This document shows, piece by piece, positions 1 to 12,372 of a stretch of DNA of 64,000 bases. Positions within the stretch are counted from its first letter, which is position 1. Each line of letters begins with the position of its first letter. The position numbers and the translations under genes are program-made. The notes below the pieces were generated by a model. That model was not told the origin of the DNA, did not search any database, and saw only the letters and a list, made by a program, of their open reading frames with translations. Source of the stretch: Ptychodera flava (taxonomy: Eukaryota > Hemichordata > Enteropneusta > Ptychoderidae); contig NW_027248277.1 of the NCBI RefSeq assembly GCF_041260155.1, positions 8,239,430 to 8,303,429 of the forward strand, in the 5' to 3' direction.

Positions 1-891
1 AGTTTCCTTGTTGTTGAAGAAGAAATTAAGATTGCTTCGATATAGGTTGAATGTTTATCATCGTAGGCGCAGCTCGTAGGCAATTATATATTAAATGCGA
101 TAGCTTTGTGTTCTTCTTCTTCCACAGAAGGGCCAAGTCAGTTAAAAAATAAGCTAGTTGCCGGTATAAATCATATAGGCATTCAGGCAAATAAGTCTAA
201 CCAATTAAGAATGGTTCGGAATATAATACTCAAGGCCTTGTATAATTTTGGGTTTTGTTCAATCAATCAATCAATCATTCATAACTTGTCGTAAAATCAA
301 TTTAGAAACAAAAGTAATCTGGGCAATTTTATATGTATATGCGTTTAATATTTCGGTGCATGAATCACATACAATTTTATGGCGTTTTTATTTATATATA
401 TATTGAAAGAAAGCATGTAATATAGATAAAGATAACAGAAACAAAAGTTAGAAAATCCGATGAATAAGTGATGAATTGCAATAAAAAGATAATTAAAATA
501 TTATTTTTGAATGCTGCAATGAAAGAATTAGTCTGTACAGGGCACAGTTTAATCGTCTCAGGGGGTAATCAAAATCTTCAAACCTCATCTTGATTGTAAC
601 ATTTTACGTGTAGTATTCATGACACCAAGATTCTGTACTGACATAGGGTTTATGTATCGCCTACATGGCAGTATTGATGGAGGTACTTCTTTGCTGTGTG
701 TACTTGAATATTTATGTCGGTATGTTTCGTGCACCATGTTGATTTTGAGATGACTTACGCGAGACTTTTTTAATTTCGTTCCTCTATAAAGATAAATGAA
801 TGCAAATGGATAAAAGAATTTTATGACATTGCTATTGTTAGCCACTTATAACTGATAAAAGTATTATACAGCCAAGACGATTTTTATTTAT

Positions 892-1100
892 AACACGATT
901 GGAACTAATTTGGGATAATTGGATCTTCTTATTTTTCAAATTTCCCAAAAGTTTTAGATGCCGTATAGCTGAATGTTGCAATATTACAAAGTACTCATAA
1001 AAACAAGTGTACAACTTAAAAAGAAAAGCAGATGAGCTTACATTTGCAGATTAAACAGACATTAATTTCCAAATTATCCCAAATTAGTTCCAATCGTGTT
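892..1100. mobile_element. Short inverted-repeat transposon (MITE), AACACGATT ends
   Basis: The ends are AACACGATTGG and its inverted form CCAATCGTGTT, and the inverted similarity runs about 30 bp inward. A second copy lies at 45,597-45,810 in a P450 intron. Units B and C lack it at the matching place. There is no coding capacity, so movement would need a transposase from elsewhere. The superfamily is unclear because the flanking duplication is short and ambiguous. Confidence 0.8.
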
Positions 1101-1334
1101 GTATCATGAAGCGGCTTTTAAAAAGTGTAGGAAAGTTGCATGTTGAAATTCCACGCCACACACACCTGGTGCTAATTAACTATCTTCTTTTATTTTTCAG
1201 ATCATTAAAGATATGTGCTTTGTCTTGAAATACAACTTTTGTGTACGCACAATAATTGTTGGAATTCATGATGTTCTCATGTTTTGATGTGATACGTCAT
1301 TGTTGTGATTGATGTTTAATCATCGTACAGCTTC

Positions 1335-4300
1335 TCAAACAGATTTTTCTGTTTTAGGTACATCAATATTTGGTTCATAAATCATGCAAAAGTAACAAAT
1401 TTTCTCATCGAATTTCTTGAAGGAACAGTAGTCGACGTCTGAAGAAGCCGTGATATTCCCCGGTGGATTCCAATAAATTCCGTCTGACAGTCTGTCCGGA
1501 CACTCCTGCAAGGAACAAGGGACACTTATGTCATGTTGAGTGTAATTACACAGAACAATTATTATACAGCACGATCATAATATGATCTTGTGAGTCTCGG
1601 TCGTGTACAAGTTGTAAACCCAACAACGCCATCAACTGTGACACAAAGATTACTGGTATAGAGGGGGTATCACAGAATTAATTATCCAGGAACCATCTCC
1701 GTCAGAATTTGTGATGTACCAGAACTGGCTTAGTTGACGTAGCCATGTCACCACAAAACAATTATGTAAGGTTCACTTATTGAGAATACTTACTTCCAAA
1801 CTTAAGATGTCACAGCAAACTGATGCGTAATCGCCGTCGTACACCATTAATGTGCAGCTTTGACATTCAATAGCAGACTCGTTTTTAACCTTGGTGCCCT
1901 GTTTTACACAAAGATAATTATACAATCAAAGCCTGGGAGAGAAAAGACTAGATGTATTATTTTTTGTGATAGTCGCACCAGGGACTTACTGAATAGGCAT
2001 GCTCACCAGAGTAAATTCATGGGTGCCGCCATGTTTTTTTAGTGTTTGTAAATAAACAAATTAGAAGCAGGCAAAGTATTATTTTATAAAATGCTAATCA
2101 TAAAAATACATGTATTATTAGCCAGTAAGTATTTTTATCCACCATGTCACTAATACAAAATATCGTTACTACCACGCCTAAAATTCAGAAGCAGAGAGAA
2201 AACTGTTGTGCATATGAACGAGAACATACTCAAAGAATTTTTGGATTGAATTTTAGAAAGCGTCCTGTGTGTCAACTTGACGCAAAATTGCTAGTTTTAA
2301 GTCGGCGGAACGATATTTTTCAGCTTGCAGTGGGAAGTTAAAGGGGTCTTTACTATAATAAGATATATTGTGCATAACAAGTAATGTGAACTGACTAATT
2401 TTAAGTCATGAGGGTAATTAATTAGCTGTTCATAATTTGCCCTCCCGCTGAAAATTTTTCGACTTACCCTCCCGCACTCAAACTTCATTTTTACCCACTC
2501 CCCACTTAATTTTGCCTGTTTCCCTTCCCCACTGTCAATTTTTTGAAGCTCCCCCGCCTTGTAGCGAAAAAGACTTGCCGATTTCCCCTGCCCTGGAAAA
2601 AATTCCCATCAATATTTGTCATTCCATTTCCCCAGCAGACATGAAGCTACGCTACCCTGAGATGAAAAAAGCCTGTCGATTTTTTCCCTGTCCTGTGAAA
2701 ATATTTCCCCTGAAAATTAACATTCCCATGCAGACACATACTGCATTGGCCTTCTTCCGGAAACACCACGGCTCAACTTCCCCTGTCCCCGTTTTGAAAG
2801 TAGCTTCCCCTGTCTCATCGTTTTTCGCCAAGCCCTGTTCCCGACACATTCAACCGATATCTGCCCTGCCACCTAAAAATATGTCCCCTGCCCAAGCAAA
2901 ATTAAAATTTCCCCTGCCCTAAAATATTGTTCCGGAATAGCTCTTTCATTGAATAGCTCCGTTGGCTGCACCTGGAAGTTAATCAGAGCAGTTACTATTG
3001 CAATAATGGCACAATACATCCCTTGTTAAACACAATAGGCCTTTATCATGGTAAAAATTGCCAACTTATGTCCAACATGTATACAACTAAACAGAAAATC
3101 TGTAAATGCAGGTTCTGACATCTTGTACGTGTGACAGTATTAACTAGTTTTCATTAGATGGTAAACTCGGCACAGTGGTCTTTCAAACGTATAAAGCAAG
3201 CAACAATTAATTCGATTTTAACCTTTACTATAACTAATCATGAATTAGGACATACAATTTCTAATCTTAACCCCTGGCGCGACACTATGGGGTTAGCACT
3301 ACTTGATATTAGAAACAACGTTACAAACCATGGTATATTTATTTTGTATACGTTTTTAACCATTTAAATGATGTAAATACAATACGTAGTAGATAAATAT
3401 AACGACAGCGTAAACAAGGAAGACAAGAAAGGCACAAGAAGTGAACATTTGTAAGCAAATGGAAGGGTAGAGGTAACATTATGAAATCACGAAAGGCAGG
3501 AATTTTCGTCTCACTATATTTATCTTTGAAGTTTATTATTATTTTGTGCAAGTAACGATTTATTCAATTATGCCGTATAACACCGTCACATTTAAGTTGA
3601 ATTCAATCTATGACTTAATGCATGACACGGTGGCACTATTTCAGTGACCTATTGAACCTTCTTTGCTCTTGAAATAAAGATATCATCACATTAGGGAAGC
3701 TATAGAGGGAAAGGCAATAATTGACGATCTGCTTTCTTTTGGGATACATCTGTGGAAAGCAAACCCTACTTCTGTTCTATACTTCTTATTTTAATGAGTA
3801 AGCAACATTGTAACCAGTAGCTCACATGAGTTTGAACATATCCAAATCGCTTAACAAATTGAAAAGGTGGGCGTAAGGTCAAATGCAAAAGCTGGATGCA
3901 TATTGATCACGGATCTACTATATGTACTGGTAACAGCCATTCCGAAAAGACGGTCATTCTCAGCTTTCACCATTTTGAACAGTGTTATTTGTCTTTGAAA
4001 GTTCAGAGATTCTCATACGGATTTCAGATCAGCTAAAACAAGCAAATTGCTGGCAAAGCATGCATTTAACACATTACCAGGTCTATGGTATCCACTTGAT
4101 CTGCTAACACTGCGACATATCTACGAGTCTTCGATTTACCAATATACGGACCGCTAACCCCATACACTTGTAAAGTTAGAATCGGAGATGAATAATTCAA
4201 CTTTTCAGGCAAGTCCATCAACTCCTGAAAGCAGTCAAGCCCGTCCGTAATGACAAAATTCCATATTGCGTGATTGTATACTTTACTGAACATATGGTGA

Positions 4301-4386
4301 CACTGCCATGGTTTTGATCCAAATGGTTGATCGGCGTGACCGTATACGACAATGATAAGAGTGACGAGAACAAAGAACAACCTCAT
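1335..4386 (-). CDS. Secreted cysteine-rich protein, copy A (3 coding exons)
   Basis: I do not recognise the family. Coding exons are 4386-4078 (103 codons), 1898-1794 (35 codons) and 1505-1335 (56 codons plus stop), giving 194 residues. All joins are phase 0 with GT/AG sites (donors GTAATG and GTAAGT, acceptors after TAAAACAG and CCTTGCAG). The start is the ATG just after a CTCTTTTAG acceptor at 4395, so a noncoding exon lies upstream (donor near 5121). Residues 1-18 (MRLFFVLVTLIIVVYGHA) are a signal peptide. The mature chain has ten cysteines, eight of them shared with copies B and C, and a conserved NIT N-glycosylation site in exon 3. A role as a secreted, disulfide-bonded protein is inference. 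Confidence 0.7.
2342..2973. mobile_element. 632-bp insertion with CCCCTGCCC-like repeats
   Basis: Unit B reads straight through this point with a single GGAAGTTA, whereas unit A has GGAAGTTAA on both sides (2333-2341 and 2974-2982). That pattern fits an insertion with a target duplication of up to 9 bp, or TTAA plus chance. Inside, from 2,440 to 2,930, the plus strand is very rich in C and poor in G, with irregularly spaced TTCCCCTGCCC motifs. The long open frames across it look like products of this composition, not genes. Confidence 0.55.
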
Positions 4387-5121
4387 GGCGCCTTCTAAAA
4401 GAGAGAAAATCCTGGCTTCAGAGTGACGATGGAAAGGGGCAATTGTGAAGTTATGTCAGACGCACGGTTCCTCCACAAAACGGGTTTGTTGAGGGACTTT
4501 GGTCAGACAAAGTTACTGTGATCGTCGTCAATTTTCGACATTCTTTTTGCTGATCTTATGCTTATGTACGCTCTGCTTAAATCCTGTGAACAAATCAAGT
4601 TTTAAAAATATTGGTTGTTGTGAAATACAAAACAAATATTACTTTGTAGAAAGTACACTTTTAGTGTAGTAACATGAAACTGTCCAGTTCCATGTGCGTA
4701 CTACCCCAATTAGGTTTTTACTGCCAAGAAAGGAAAAAACATGTACAACAAGATGAAATTCAAGAGGGAAATGTGTGTTTGTTGATTTGATGATAACAGA
4801 AAAACAATCCTCAATATTTTAAGATCTATATAGTAACTTTCTAAAGTTATGGATGCTGAAACAAACCGACAAGTATAGCAGCATTGCGTTTGCGTTAAAT
4901 TGTACTTTTCGTATCGGAATCGATTAATTGAAAGGCATCTGTTTTATGTTTGCAGTTTTTTTCCCAGACAACGCTCGCGTGCACAAACAAACACACACAC
5001 TGTGACACATACACATACACAGATATAAATACATACACACGCCCACACAGACTCTCATGTGTACACGCACATACAAACACTGAGAGTATAGTTTGCATAC
5101 CTCTTCACTTTGCCAATTTAC

Positions 5122-5262
5122 CTTCGCTTGCACTGCTTTGTTGTGAGCACTTCGTCGTAAGTGACTGGAGGAATTCGTGGGTCTTGTTTCATTTATTGAC
5201 TTCTGCAACATAAACTCTATTTTGAAGCAGCCATTCAGAGACCTAGCTCTGAAATTATGCAA
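5122..5262 (-). other. Candidate noncoding first exon of gene A
   Basis: On the minus strand a conserved block ends in GCGAAG followed by GTAAAT, a plausible donor. The same block with donor GTAAGTGAG occurs upstream of copy B (ending at 9882), and with GTGAGTGAG upstream of copy C (ending at 23896). Each coding exon 1 starts directly after an AG acceptor with only eight bases before the ATG, so an upstream untranslated exon is required. The transcription start is not visible and the upper boundary is a guess. Confidence 0.4.
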
Positions 5263-6553
5263 TTCACCATCCTAGCACTGCGACGTACATCAAACTATAA
5301 TGCATGCAATAAAGGCACACATTTTACACTACATTTACAGCAAATATAGACACGTATTTTAATTTAAATGTAGGGCAAACAAAAACTAAAACTAAAACAT
5401 CAGGTAATAAATGGTCCTCTAGTATTGTGCTTTTCTGCTTGTATTGACCTGTATAAGCACTAAAATAAATATGTTATAAACGCGTAAGAAAGGTTCGATC
5501 TGCCATTACTTGTACGAAATAAACCCTCTTGTAATCAACGATTTTCCACGCATTTCTAAGTATTAAGTACTTTATGTTCTTTTCCTTCAAAGAAGGGCCT
5601 GGTCAGTTTCAAAAATAAGCTAGCTGCCAGTTCAAATCATGCAAAGGTTGTGTTAAACGTTTGTGCTTTCAGGCAAACGAGTCTAACCAATTAAAAATAG
5701 TTCGGCATAAAACACTCAGGGTCTTGTTATCAACATTTCATATATTTTAGGGATTGTTCATTCGATCACTCCCTAGTAAATGAAAACATTTACGATTTTG
5801 TGTCACTTTTATTTTCACACAAATATTCAAATAAAGCATGTAGTATGATTAAATTAATGACAAAGTGGTGTCTATCTACGCGAAGAGAATGAAAATATTT
5901 TTAAATGCTGTCATAAAAAGTGTAAGTCGTAACGGGACTGAGTTTAATCGTCTCGGTGTATAGAATTGCCTCATTAGATTAAATCACAAAACCAAATCTG
6001 AAAACATAATCGCGGTTGTAACTTTTTAAGTGTAGGATTCCCGAGGCCTAGATTCGGTAAAGATATAGCGTTTATCTATCGCCTACACGTCAGTACATGC
6101 CGATATTCCTTTGCTGTGTGTACGCCAATATTATGTCGGTTTCTTTCGTGCACATTGCTGATTTTTAGATGACTTATGAGAGACTATTTTGACTATTTTT
6201 TGTGGATTTCGTTCCTCTGTAAAGATAAAGGGATGCAAATGGATAAGAGAATTTTATGAAATTTCATTTAATAGCCAAATATAAACGATAATAATTTTTA
6301 CAACTAAGACCATTTATGTGAAACGAAGTTGCCATTATGCTAAAAAGTTTATGAAAGAAATTCAACGCCACACTGATCTGGTGCTGATGAACTATCTCCT
6401 TTTATTTCCAAGATCATTGAAAATATCTAGATGTGCTGTGTTAGGAAATAAAACTCCTTTTTGCAGACCGTAATTATTTGAATTTGAATATGTTCTCAAG
6501 TTTTGATGTGACATGTCAATCTTGTGATTGGTGTGTTATCATCGTACTGCTTC

Positions 6554-9011
6554 TCAACCAAATTGTCCTGTTACAGGCATATCAATATCTGGTTCATAAT
6601 ACTTGCAAAAGAAATTTGATGTGTCACCAACTCTCTTGAAGGAACAGAACTGGGCGTCTGAAGAAGATGTGATATTCCCCGGTGGATTCCAATAAATTCC
6701 GCTTGACAGTCGCTCCGGACACTCCTGCAACGAACAAGAGAAATTTATGTAATATTGAGTATAATTACGCAGAACAATCAGTATACAGCTTGATCCAAAT
6801 CTGTTGTTTTTTTTAGTTTTTGGTCATGTGCACGTTTTGAACAAATAACGCAATTCATTTTCACATAGATTACTGGTACAGAGAGGTTATCACAGTATTG
6901 ATTGTACAGGAACCATCTCCATCACAATTTGGGATTAGCCAGGACTGGTCGAGATGACGTAGGTATGTCACTTGAAAAAAATGGGCATAGGTCATTCATT
7001 GAGAATACTTACTTCCAAACTTAAGATGTTACAGCGAACTGATGCGTAATCACCGTCGTACAGCATTACCGTGCAGCTTTGACATTCAATAGCAAACTCG
7101 TTTTTAATCTTGGTGCCCTGTTTTGTACAAAGATCATTAGATAATCAAAGCCTGTGAGAGAAGAGAGCAGACTTATTATTATTGTTTTTTTGTGATACTC
7201 GCACCAGCGGCTTACTGACTATGCATGCGCAAGTTCATAATATACTGTTCGAGTAAGGAAATGTACCAGACTAAATAGTTTGGAGCCGCCATTTTTTTTA
7301 GTTCGTAAATAATTAAAACGAAACCTGCAAAGTATTATATTATAACATGCCAATCATAAAATATATCTTTTTAGCCAGTACGTATTGTTACCTACATTGT
7401 CATTTATACAAAATATCGTTACTACAACGCCTAAAATAAGGAAAAGGGAGGAAAAACTGCAATACATATGAACGAGGACATACGCAAAGAATGCTGGGAA
7501 TTATGTTTTGAAAGCGCCCTGTGATAGCTTGATGCATAAATTGCTAGTTTTTAGTCGACAGGACGCGAGTTTTCAGCTTGCAGTTGGAAGTTAGGGAGAG
7601 GGAGTGCAGTTACTATTAGAACGATGATGGCACATTGCGTCCTATGTTTAATACAATAGATTTTACCATGGTTACCGTCAAATTTTTAAATTAATGTCCC
7701 ACATTTTTACACACTTAACAGAAAATCGATACCTGCAGGATCTGCAATCTGGTACGAGTGACAGTGTGAACTGTTTTTTATCAAAGAGTAAACTCGGCAC
7801 AGTGCTCGTTCGCACGTTTATAGCAAGTAACAATTAATTCTATTTTATCGTTTACTATTGCTAATCATGAATCAATACAAATGAAATTTCTAACCTTAAC
7901 CCCGGGTGCAACACCAAGGGCTGAGCCATATTCGATATTAAAGAAAGTTACAAAACATGGTATAATTATTGTGTAGAGTTTTTAACCATTTAAACGATGT
8001 TAATAAATACGAAGTAGAAAGACAGCGTAAACAAGAAAAACAAGAAACGCACAGAAAATAAACATTTATAAACAAATGGAAGGGTAGAAGTGCCATTACA
8101 AATAATAAAAGGCGGGAGAATTCGTCTTATTCTATGTCTCCTCGACATTATTTATTGTTCAATGCAAGTAACGATTTATTCGAATATGCTATTTAACACC
8201 GTCACATTTATGTTGAATTTAAACTATGACTAAAATGCATGACAGGGTGGTTCTACTGTAGTGAATTATTAGTCCTTCTTTGCTTTTGAAACAAGGTATC
8301 GTTTCATTGGAGAAGCAAGTAATGGAACCGCTGTAATTGATGATATGGTTTCTTTTGTAATTCATCAGTGGAAAGCAAATTCTACTTCTTTTCTATACGT
8401 GTTATTTTAACGAGTAAGCAAAATAGTAACCGGAAGCTTACGTAAGTTTCAACATGTCAAAATAGCTAAACAAATTTAAAAGGCGGGCATTACGTCAAAC
8501 GCAACAGCTGGTAGCAAATTCGATCAAGGATTTACAATACATGTACTGGTAACATCCATTCCGAAACGACTGTCATTCTTATCTTTCACCATTTTTGAAC
8601 AATATCATTTAATTTTCAAAAGAAAGTTCAAATATTCACATACGGCTTTCAGATCATCTAAAGTTAGCTAATTCCTAGCAAAGCGTGCATTTGTCACATT
8701 ACCAGGTATATGGTGTCCACTTGATCTGCTAAAACTGCGACATATCTATGAGTCTTCGATTTACCAATATACGGACCGCTAACCAAGTACACTTGAAAAG
8801 TTCGTACCAGATTTAAATCTCTCAACTTATCAGGCAAATCCATCAATTCGTCAAAGCACTCCAGCTCGTCCGTAATGACCACATTACATATTGAGTTATT
8901 GTATACTCTTCTGACCAGGTGGTGACACTGCCATGGTTTCGGTTGAATTGCTTCATCGGCGTGACCATATGCGACAGTTATAAGAGTGGTAAGAACAAAG
9001 AACAACCTCAT
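6554..9011 (-). CDS. Secreted cysteine-rich protein, copy B (3 coding exons)
   Basis: This is a paralogue of copies A and C. Coding exons are 9011-8703, 7117-7013 and 6724-6554 (103, 35 and 56 codons plus stop), giving 194 residues, all in phase 0 with GT/AG sites. The first 18 residues form a signal peptide. The mature protein keeps the eight family cysteines and has one extra in exon 1 (SICN). The exon 2 CC pair of copy A reads RC here, as in copy C. The NIT glycosylation site in exon 3 is kept; the NES site of exon 2 is lost (NEF). No stops or frameshifts interrupt it, so it looks functional. The function is not recognised. Confidence 0.7.
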
Positions 9012-9657
9012 GGCGCCTTCTAAAAGATAGAAAATGCTGGCTTCAATGTGACGTGGGGAAGGGGAAATTATGGCGTTATGTCAGACGCACAGTCCCTCCA
9101 CAAAATGATATTGATGGGGGGACCGTGGACAGACTAAGGTAGTGTACACGTCGTCAATTTGCTTACGTTATGTTTTGCTGATCTGCTGCTTATGTATGCT
9201 CTGTTTTTATACTGTGAACAACACATCAACTTCTGAAGAACTTGGTTGTTGTGAAATGCAAAGTATATTTTTTCCCTTAGAAATAACATATGCTGTAAGA
9301 CGGTTTGATTCTCAGTTAACACACTTCCATTGCAATCCCTGGTTTTATATTTGCCCCTCCGGTTGAAGTTTGAATGTAGGAGTATGAAACTTTCAGGTTC
9401 TAAGTGTGTACTACCTTAATTAGGTTATAACCTGCCAAGAATAGAAACAAAAAGTAATACAAGATTAAATTCAAGAAGGAAATGTGTGTTTGTTGATTTG
9501 ATGATAAACACAAAGAAAAAATCCTCAATATTTTTAAATCTGTATGGTAACTTTCTACATTTATGGATGCTGAAACAAACCGACAAGCAATGCTTTTGTG
9601 TCAAGTGGTACTTTTCGTACCGGAATTTATTAATTCTTTTCATGCTTTTTTCTCAAC

Positions 9658-9815
9658 TACATACCTACCCACCTACCCACCTACCCACCCACCTACCCAT
9701 CCACCACCCACCCATCCACCCTCCTACCTACCTACCTACCCACCTACCTACCTACCCACCTACCCACCCACCCACCTGCCTACCTACCTACATACCTACC
9801 TAACTACCTACCAAC
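9658..9815. repeat. (CCTA/CCCA)n microsatellite
   Basis: A run of CTAC and CCAC tetranucleotides lies upstream of gene B exon 1. Proline/threonine-rich frames through it are artefacts. Units A (4,985-5,075) and C (23,795-23,842) carry CA-rich repeats at the same place. Confidence 0.9.
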
Positions 9816-9881
9816 ATACAGAGACTATGACGCCTCTTTCCTTTGCCAAATAGAATTATCAATACTTTTTTACTCACTTAC

Positions 9882-10010
9882 CTTCGCTTGCTCTGCTATG
9901 TTGTGAGCACTTCGTCGACGCAAACTGAGTGATCTATTTAACTCAGTTACTGCAGATATTCGAAGATCTTGTGTCATCTATTGACTTGTGCAATATGAAC
10001 TCCATTTTTA
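9882..10010 (-). other. Candidate noncoding first exon of gene B
   Basis: This block is homologous to the candidate exon 0 of copies A and C and ends in GCGAAG followed by a strong donor, GTAAGTGAG. The upstream limit is unknown. Confidence 0.4.
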
Positions 10011-10769
10011 AGCAGCCATTCAGAGACCAGCCTCACAAATTCCTTTTGTCACCGCCCTAGCACTGCGAAGTGAATCAAACCATATTGCATGCAATAAAGG
10101 CACACTTTTAACATTACATTTACAGCAAATATAGACACCTATTTTAATTTGTATTTAGGGCAAACAAAGGCAAAAAACACATCAGGTAATAAATGGTCCT
10201 CTATTATTGTGTTTTTCTGCCTGTATTGACCTGTATAAGCACTAAAATAAATATGTATAAAGTTCGATCTGCCATTTCTTATACGAAATAAATCCTCTTT
10301 CAATCAATGATTTTCCACGCATTTCTAAGTTCTAAATGTCATAACGTTTTTAAATGTTCCCTCCCGCTGAAAACTGTTTACGAACGTTTTACACCAACAG
10401 CTTTGTTGGCGGTACCCGATTTTTGTATAGTTGATTGTTATAAATGAACCTCTTACTACACGTTTTTATCTCAGGCCAAACAAAATATACAGAACGTAAG
10501 CAAAACTCCCCCTGATCTTTGCTTCTGATTTTTTTTTTAATCTAGCTCGTTGCCCCTCTCAGTGTACCTGTTAATAACAGGACCCCTGAAACCTTTCTCT
10601 GTTTTAATGAAAAAAGATAAAATATACCTTATAAATACATGCAGAGGCTATAGTTTGAATGCCTCTTCGCTTTGCCAAATAACATAATAAATGTTTTTCA
10701 CTCACTTACCTTCACTTGCACTGCTTTGTTGTGAGCACTACGTCGACGCAAAATGCGAAATGTATTTAA

Positions 10770-11424
10770 GGTTCCAAGACAAGAAATTGACCTTTTTAAG
10801 CTAACAATTCTCTAGTGGTTAATAAGCTCAAAGACCCCATAAATTATACATTTTCTGAAAGCCTAGATATAGGGGAACATTTTGGTTACCATAGTGTCAC
10901 CGTTATTTACATAACTATCATGTGACAGTAATTTGCATAATATTTCAAAAAATCGGTTTTCCCTCTGTTTTGTTTCAATGCTTTGAATTATGTGGCTGAA
11001 ATTTGTGTGAGAGCAAGCTGTCTTAAGGATCTTCCAAAATGTGTCTCAGAATTTTTTAAACCTTTTTAAACAATTTTTACGCCAGGAAAACTTCCAGAGC
11101 GGTGAATTTAACCCTGGTTTATTTCTTTAAAATTGTGCTCAACTGAAAACTAATAAGGATATAAAAATCTGAGACACACTTTGGAAGAGCGTTGTGACAG
11201 CTTGCATTCCAGCAAGTTTGAGTGAGATATTTTGAAGTATTGAGACAAAACATAGGGAAAAGCGATTTTTGAAGGTTATGCCAATTACCTGCCACGTGAC
11301 TGTGGTTACCAAAATCTTACCCTATATATTGGCCTTCAGAAAATGTATAATTTACGGGGATTCTGAGCTTATTAACCATCAGAGAATTGTTAGATCAACG
11401 AGGTCAATTTCTTGTCTTGGAACC
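10770..11424. mobile_element. 655-bp foldback element in a duplicated TTAA
   Basis: The element is one long inverted repeat with arms of about 320 bp. It opens GGTTCCAAGACAAG and closes CTTGTCTTGGAACC, and it is flanked by TTAA at 10766-10769 and 11425-11428. Units B (near 9,933) and C (near 23,950) have a single uninterrupted TTTAACTCAG, which is the empty site. TTAA targeting is known for piggyBac and some related transposons. There is no transposase, so this is a non-autonomous element. Confidence 0.9.
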
Positions 11425-11767
11425 TTAACTCAGTTACTGGAGGAATTCGAAGATCTTGTGCCATCTATTGACTTGTGCAATTATATACTATATAAACTCC
11501 CTTTTTAAGCAGCCATTCAGAGACCTGGCTCACAAATTGCTCAAGTCACTACCCTAGCACTGCGAAGAGCATCAAACGATTTTGCATGCAATACAGGCAC
11601 ACTTTTAACACTACATTTACAGCAAATATAGACACGTATTTTAATTTGTAATTAGGGCAAACAAAGGCAATAAACAAAATATCAGGTAATAAATGTCCTC
11701 TAGTATTGTCTTTCCGCCTGTATTGACCTGATTAAGGACTAAAATAAATATGTTATATACGCTACTT

Positions 11768-11957
11768 AAATAATAACACATGAGAGCGAGGGCAAGATCA
11801 CGATTTATTGCCTGCCCAAGGGATGGTGGTCATGATCGAAATATTGATGATGCCCGAGCCGTAGGCGAGGGCATCATCAATATTTCGATCATGACCACCA
11901 GCCCGAGGGCAGGCAAAAAATCGTGATCTTGCCCTAGTTCTCATGTGTTTATTATTT
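11768..11957. repeat. 190-bp near-perfect palindrome with GAGCCGTAGGCGA loop
   Basis: The arms run from AAATAATAACACATGAG inward to ATGATGCCC and back, with few mismatches and one indel. The 13-nt loop GAGCCGTAGGCGA (11856-11868) matches in length and pattern the loop of the palindrome at 27,688-27,828, though the arms are unrelated. It lies within a segment absent from units A-C. The transcript would form a very stable hairpin. Confidence 0.85.
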
Positions 11958-12272
11958 TTAATACACCGAACAAACTTCTTCGAGTACAGTTCGCCTTTTT
12001 GCATGAGTCCAGACCTCAGCGTAAATGTTGTCAGTGCCTAGTCTAGGGTTGCCGCTGAAAGTTTACCGATCTCCTCGGTGGCGTATCCAAATTTGTTGCT
12101 TGCATAGTCGCTGAACATAGAAATTGCATTCCTTGTTGCCATTTTCGTTCGTTTGCTGTTTACTTGCATCAAAATATCGTCTAACTGTGCCGGTGACAGC
12201 TCTGCATGACGTTTCGCAGCGATAGTAGCAAGTACCAGCGAACGACAATTTGTAATGCGCAGAAAGGAGGCG
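11958..12272 (-). pseudogene. Crypton/KIAA1958-like tyrosine-recombinase N-terminal remnant
   Basis: Read on the minus strand from about 12,256, the frame gives AAKRHAELSPAQLDDIL, then ATRNAISMFSDYASNKFGY, then TEEIGKLSAATLD. After a stop, a frame shift reveals NIYAEVWTHA and then KGELYSKK. Order and spacing (helical region, FxxW/Y, then FYAEVRT..G.LYSK) resemble the SAM-like N-terminal part of DUF3504/Crypton-derived proteins such as KIAA1958, ZMYM and QRICH1. The homology stops where the palindrome at 11,957 starts, before any catalytic domain. It is broken by one in-frame stop and one shift. Recognition is from memory of the family. Confidence 0.5.
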
Positions 12273-12309
12273 CAGTAAGTAAACTGACGTCATCCATGTA
12301 ATATCAAAT

Positions 12310-12372
12310 GCAGAGGGCATCATCAAGTTCGCAGAGGGCATCATCATGTTCGCAGAGGGCATCATCACGTTC
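12310..12372 (+). repeat. Three-copy 21-bp minisatellite (GCAGAGGGCATCATCA)
   Basis: Three units start at 12310, 12331 and 12352 and differ at one base after ATCATCA (A, T, C). The 13-mer GAGGGCATCATCA also sits in the right arm of the palindrome at about 11,867-11,880. Confidence 0.9.

Larger units (their letters stand above)
1..5575 (-). repeat. Tandem duplication unit A (truncated by window start)
   Basis: This segment is the first copy of a unit repeated at 5,575-10,330 and 14,050-24,320. Shared landmarks are the stretch near 130-300 (again at 5,590-5,780 and 14,190-14,380), the three coding exons of a secreted protein, and the flank near 5,170-5,560 (again at 9,960-10,320, 11,450-11,770 and 23,980-24,360). 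Introns align as well as exons, so these are genomic duplications rather than retrocopies. The unit start lies outside the window. Confidence 0.85.
5575..10330 (-). repeat. Tandem duplication unit B
   Basis: This unit is collinear with unit A over exons and introns. It lacks the MITE at 892-1100 and the C-rich insertion at 2342-2973. It holds gene B. After 10,330 a further partial unit follows. Confidence 0.85.

Noticed and set aside
2512-2922. 136-residue plus-strand frame rich in Pro and Cys
   Set aside because: It lies wholly in the C-rich inserted block; absence of stops follows from composition and it is missing from the other units.
4924-5262. 112-residue minus-strand frame with Cys/Val repeats
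   Set aside because: It reads through a CA-rich microsatellite and the presumed noncoding exon; not conserved in units B and C.
9486-9853. Long proline/threonine-rich frames
   Set aside because: They translate the CCTA/CCCA microsatellite; other units carry different repeats at the same place.
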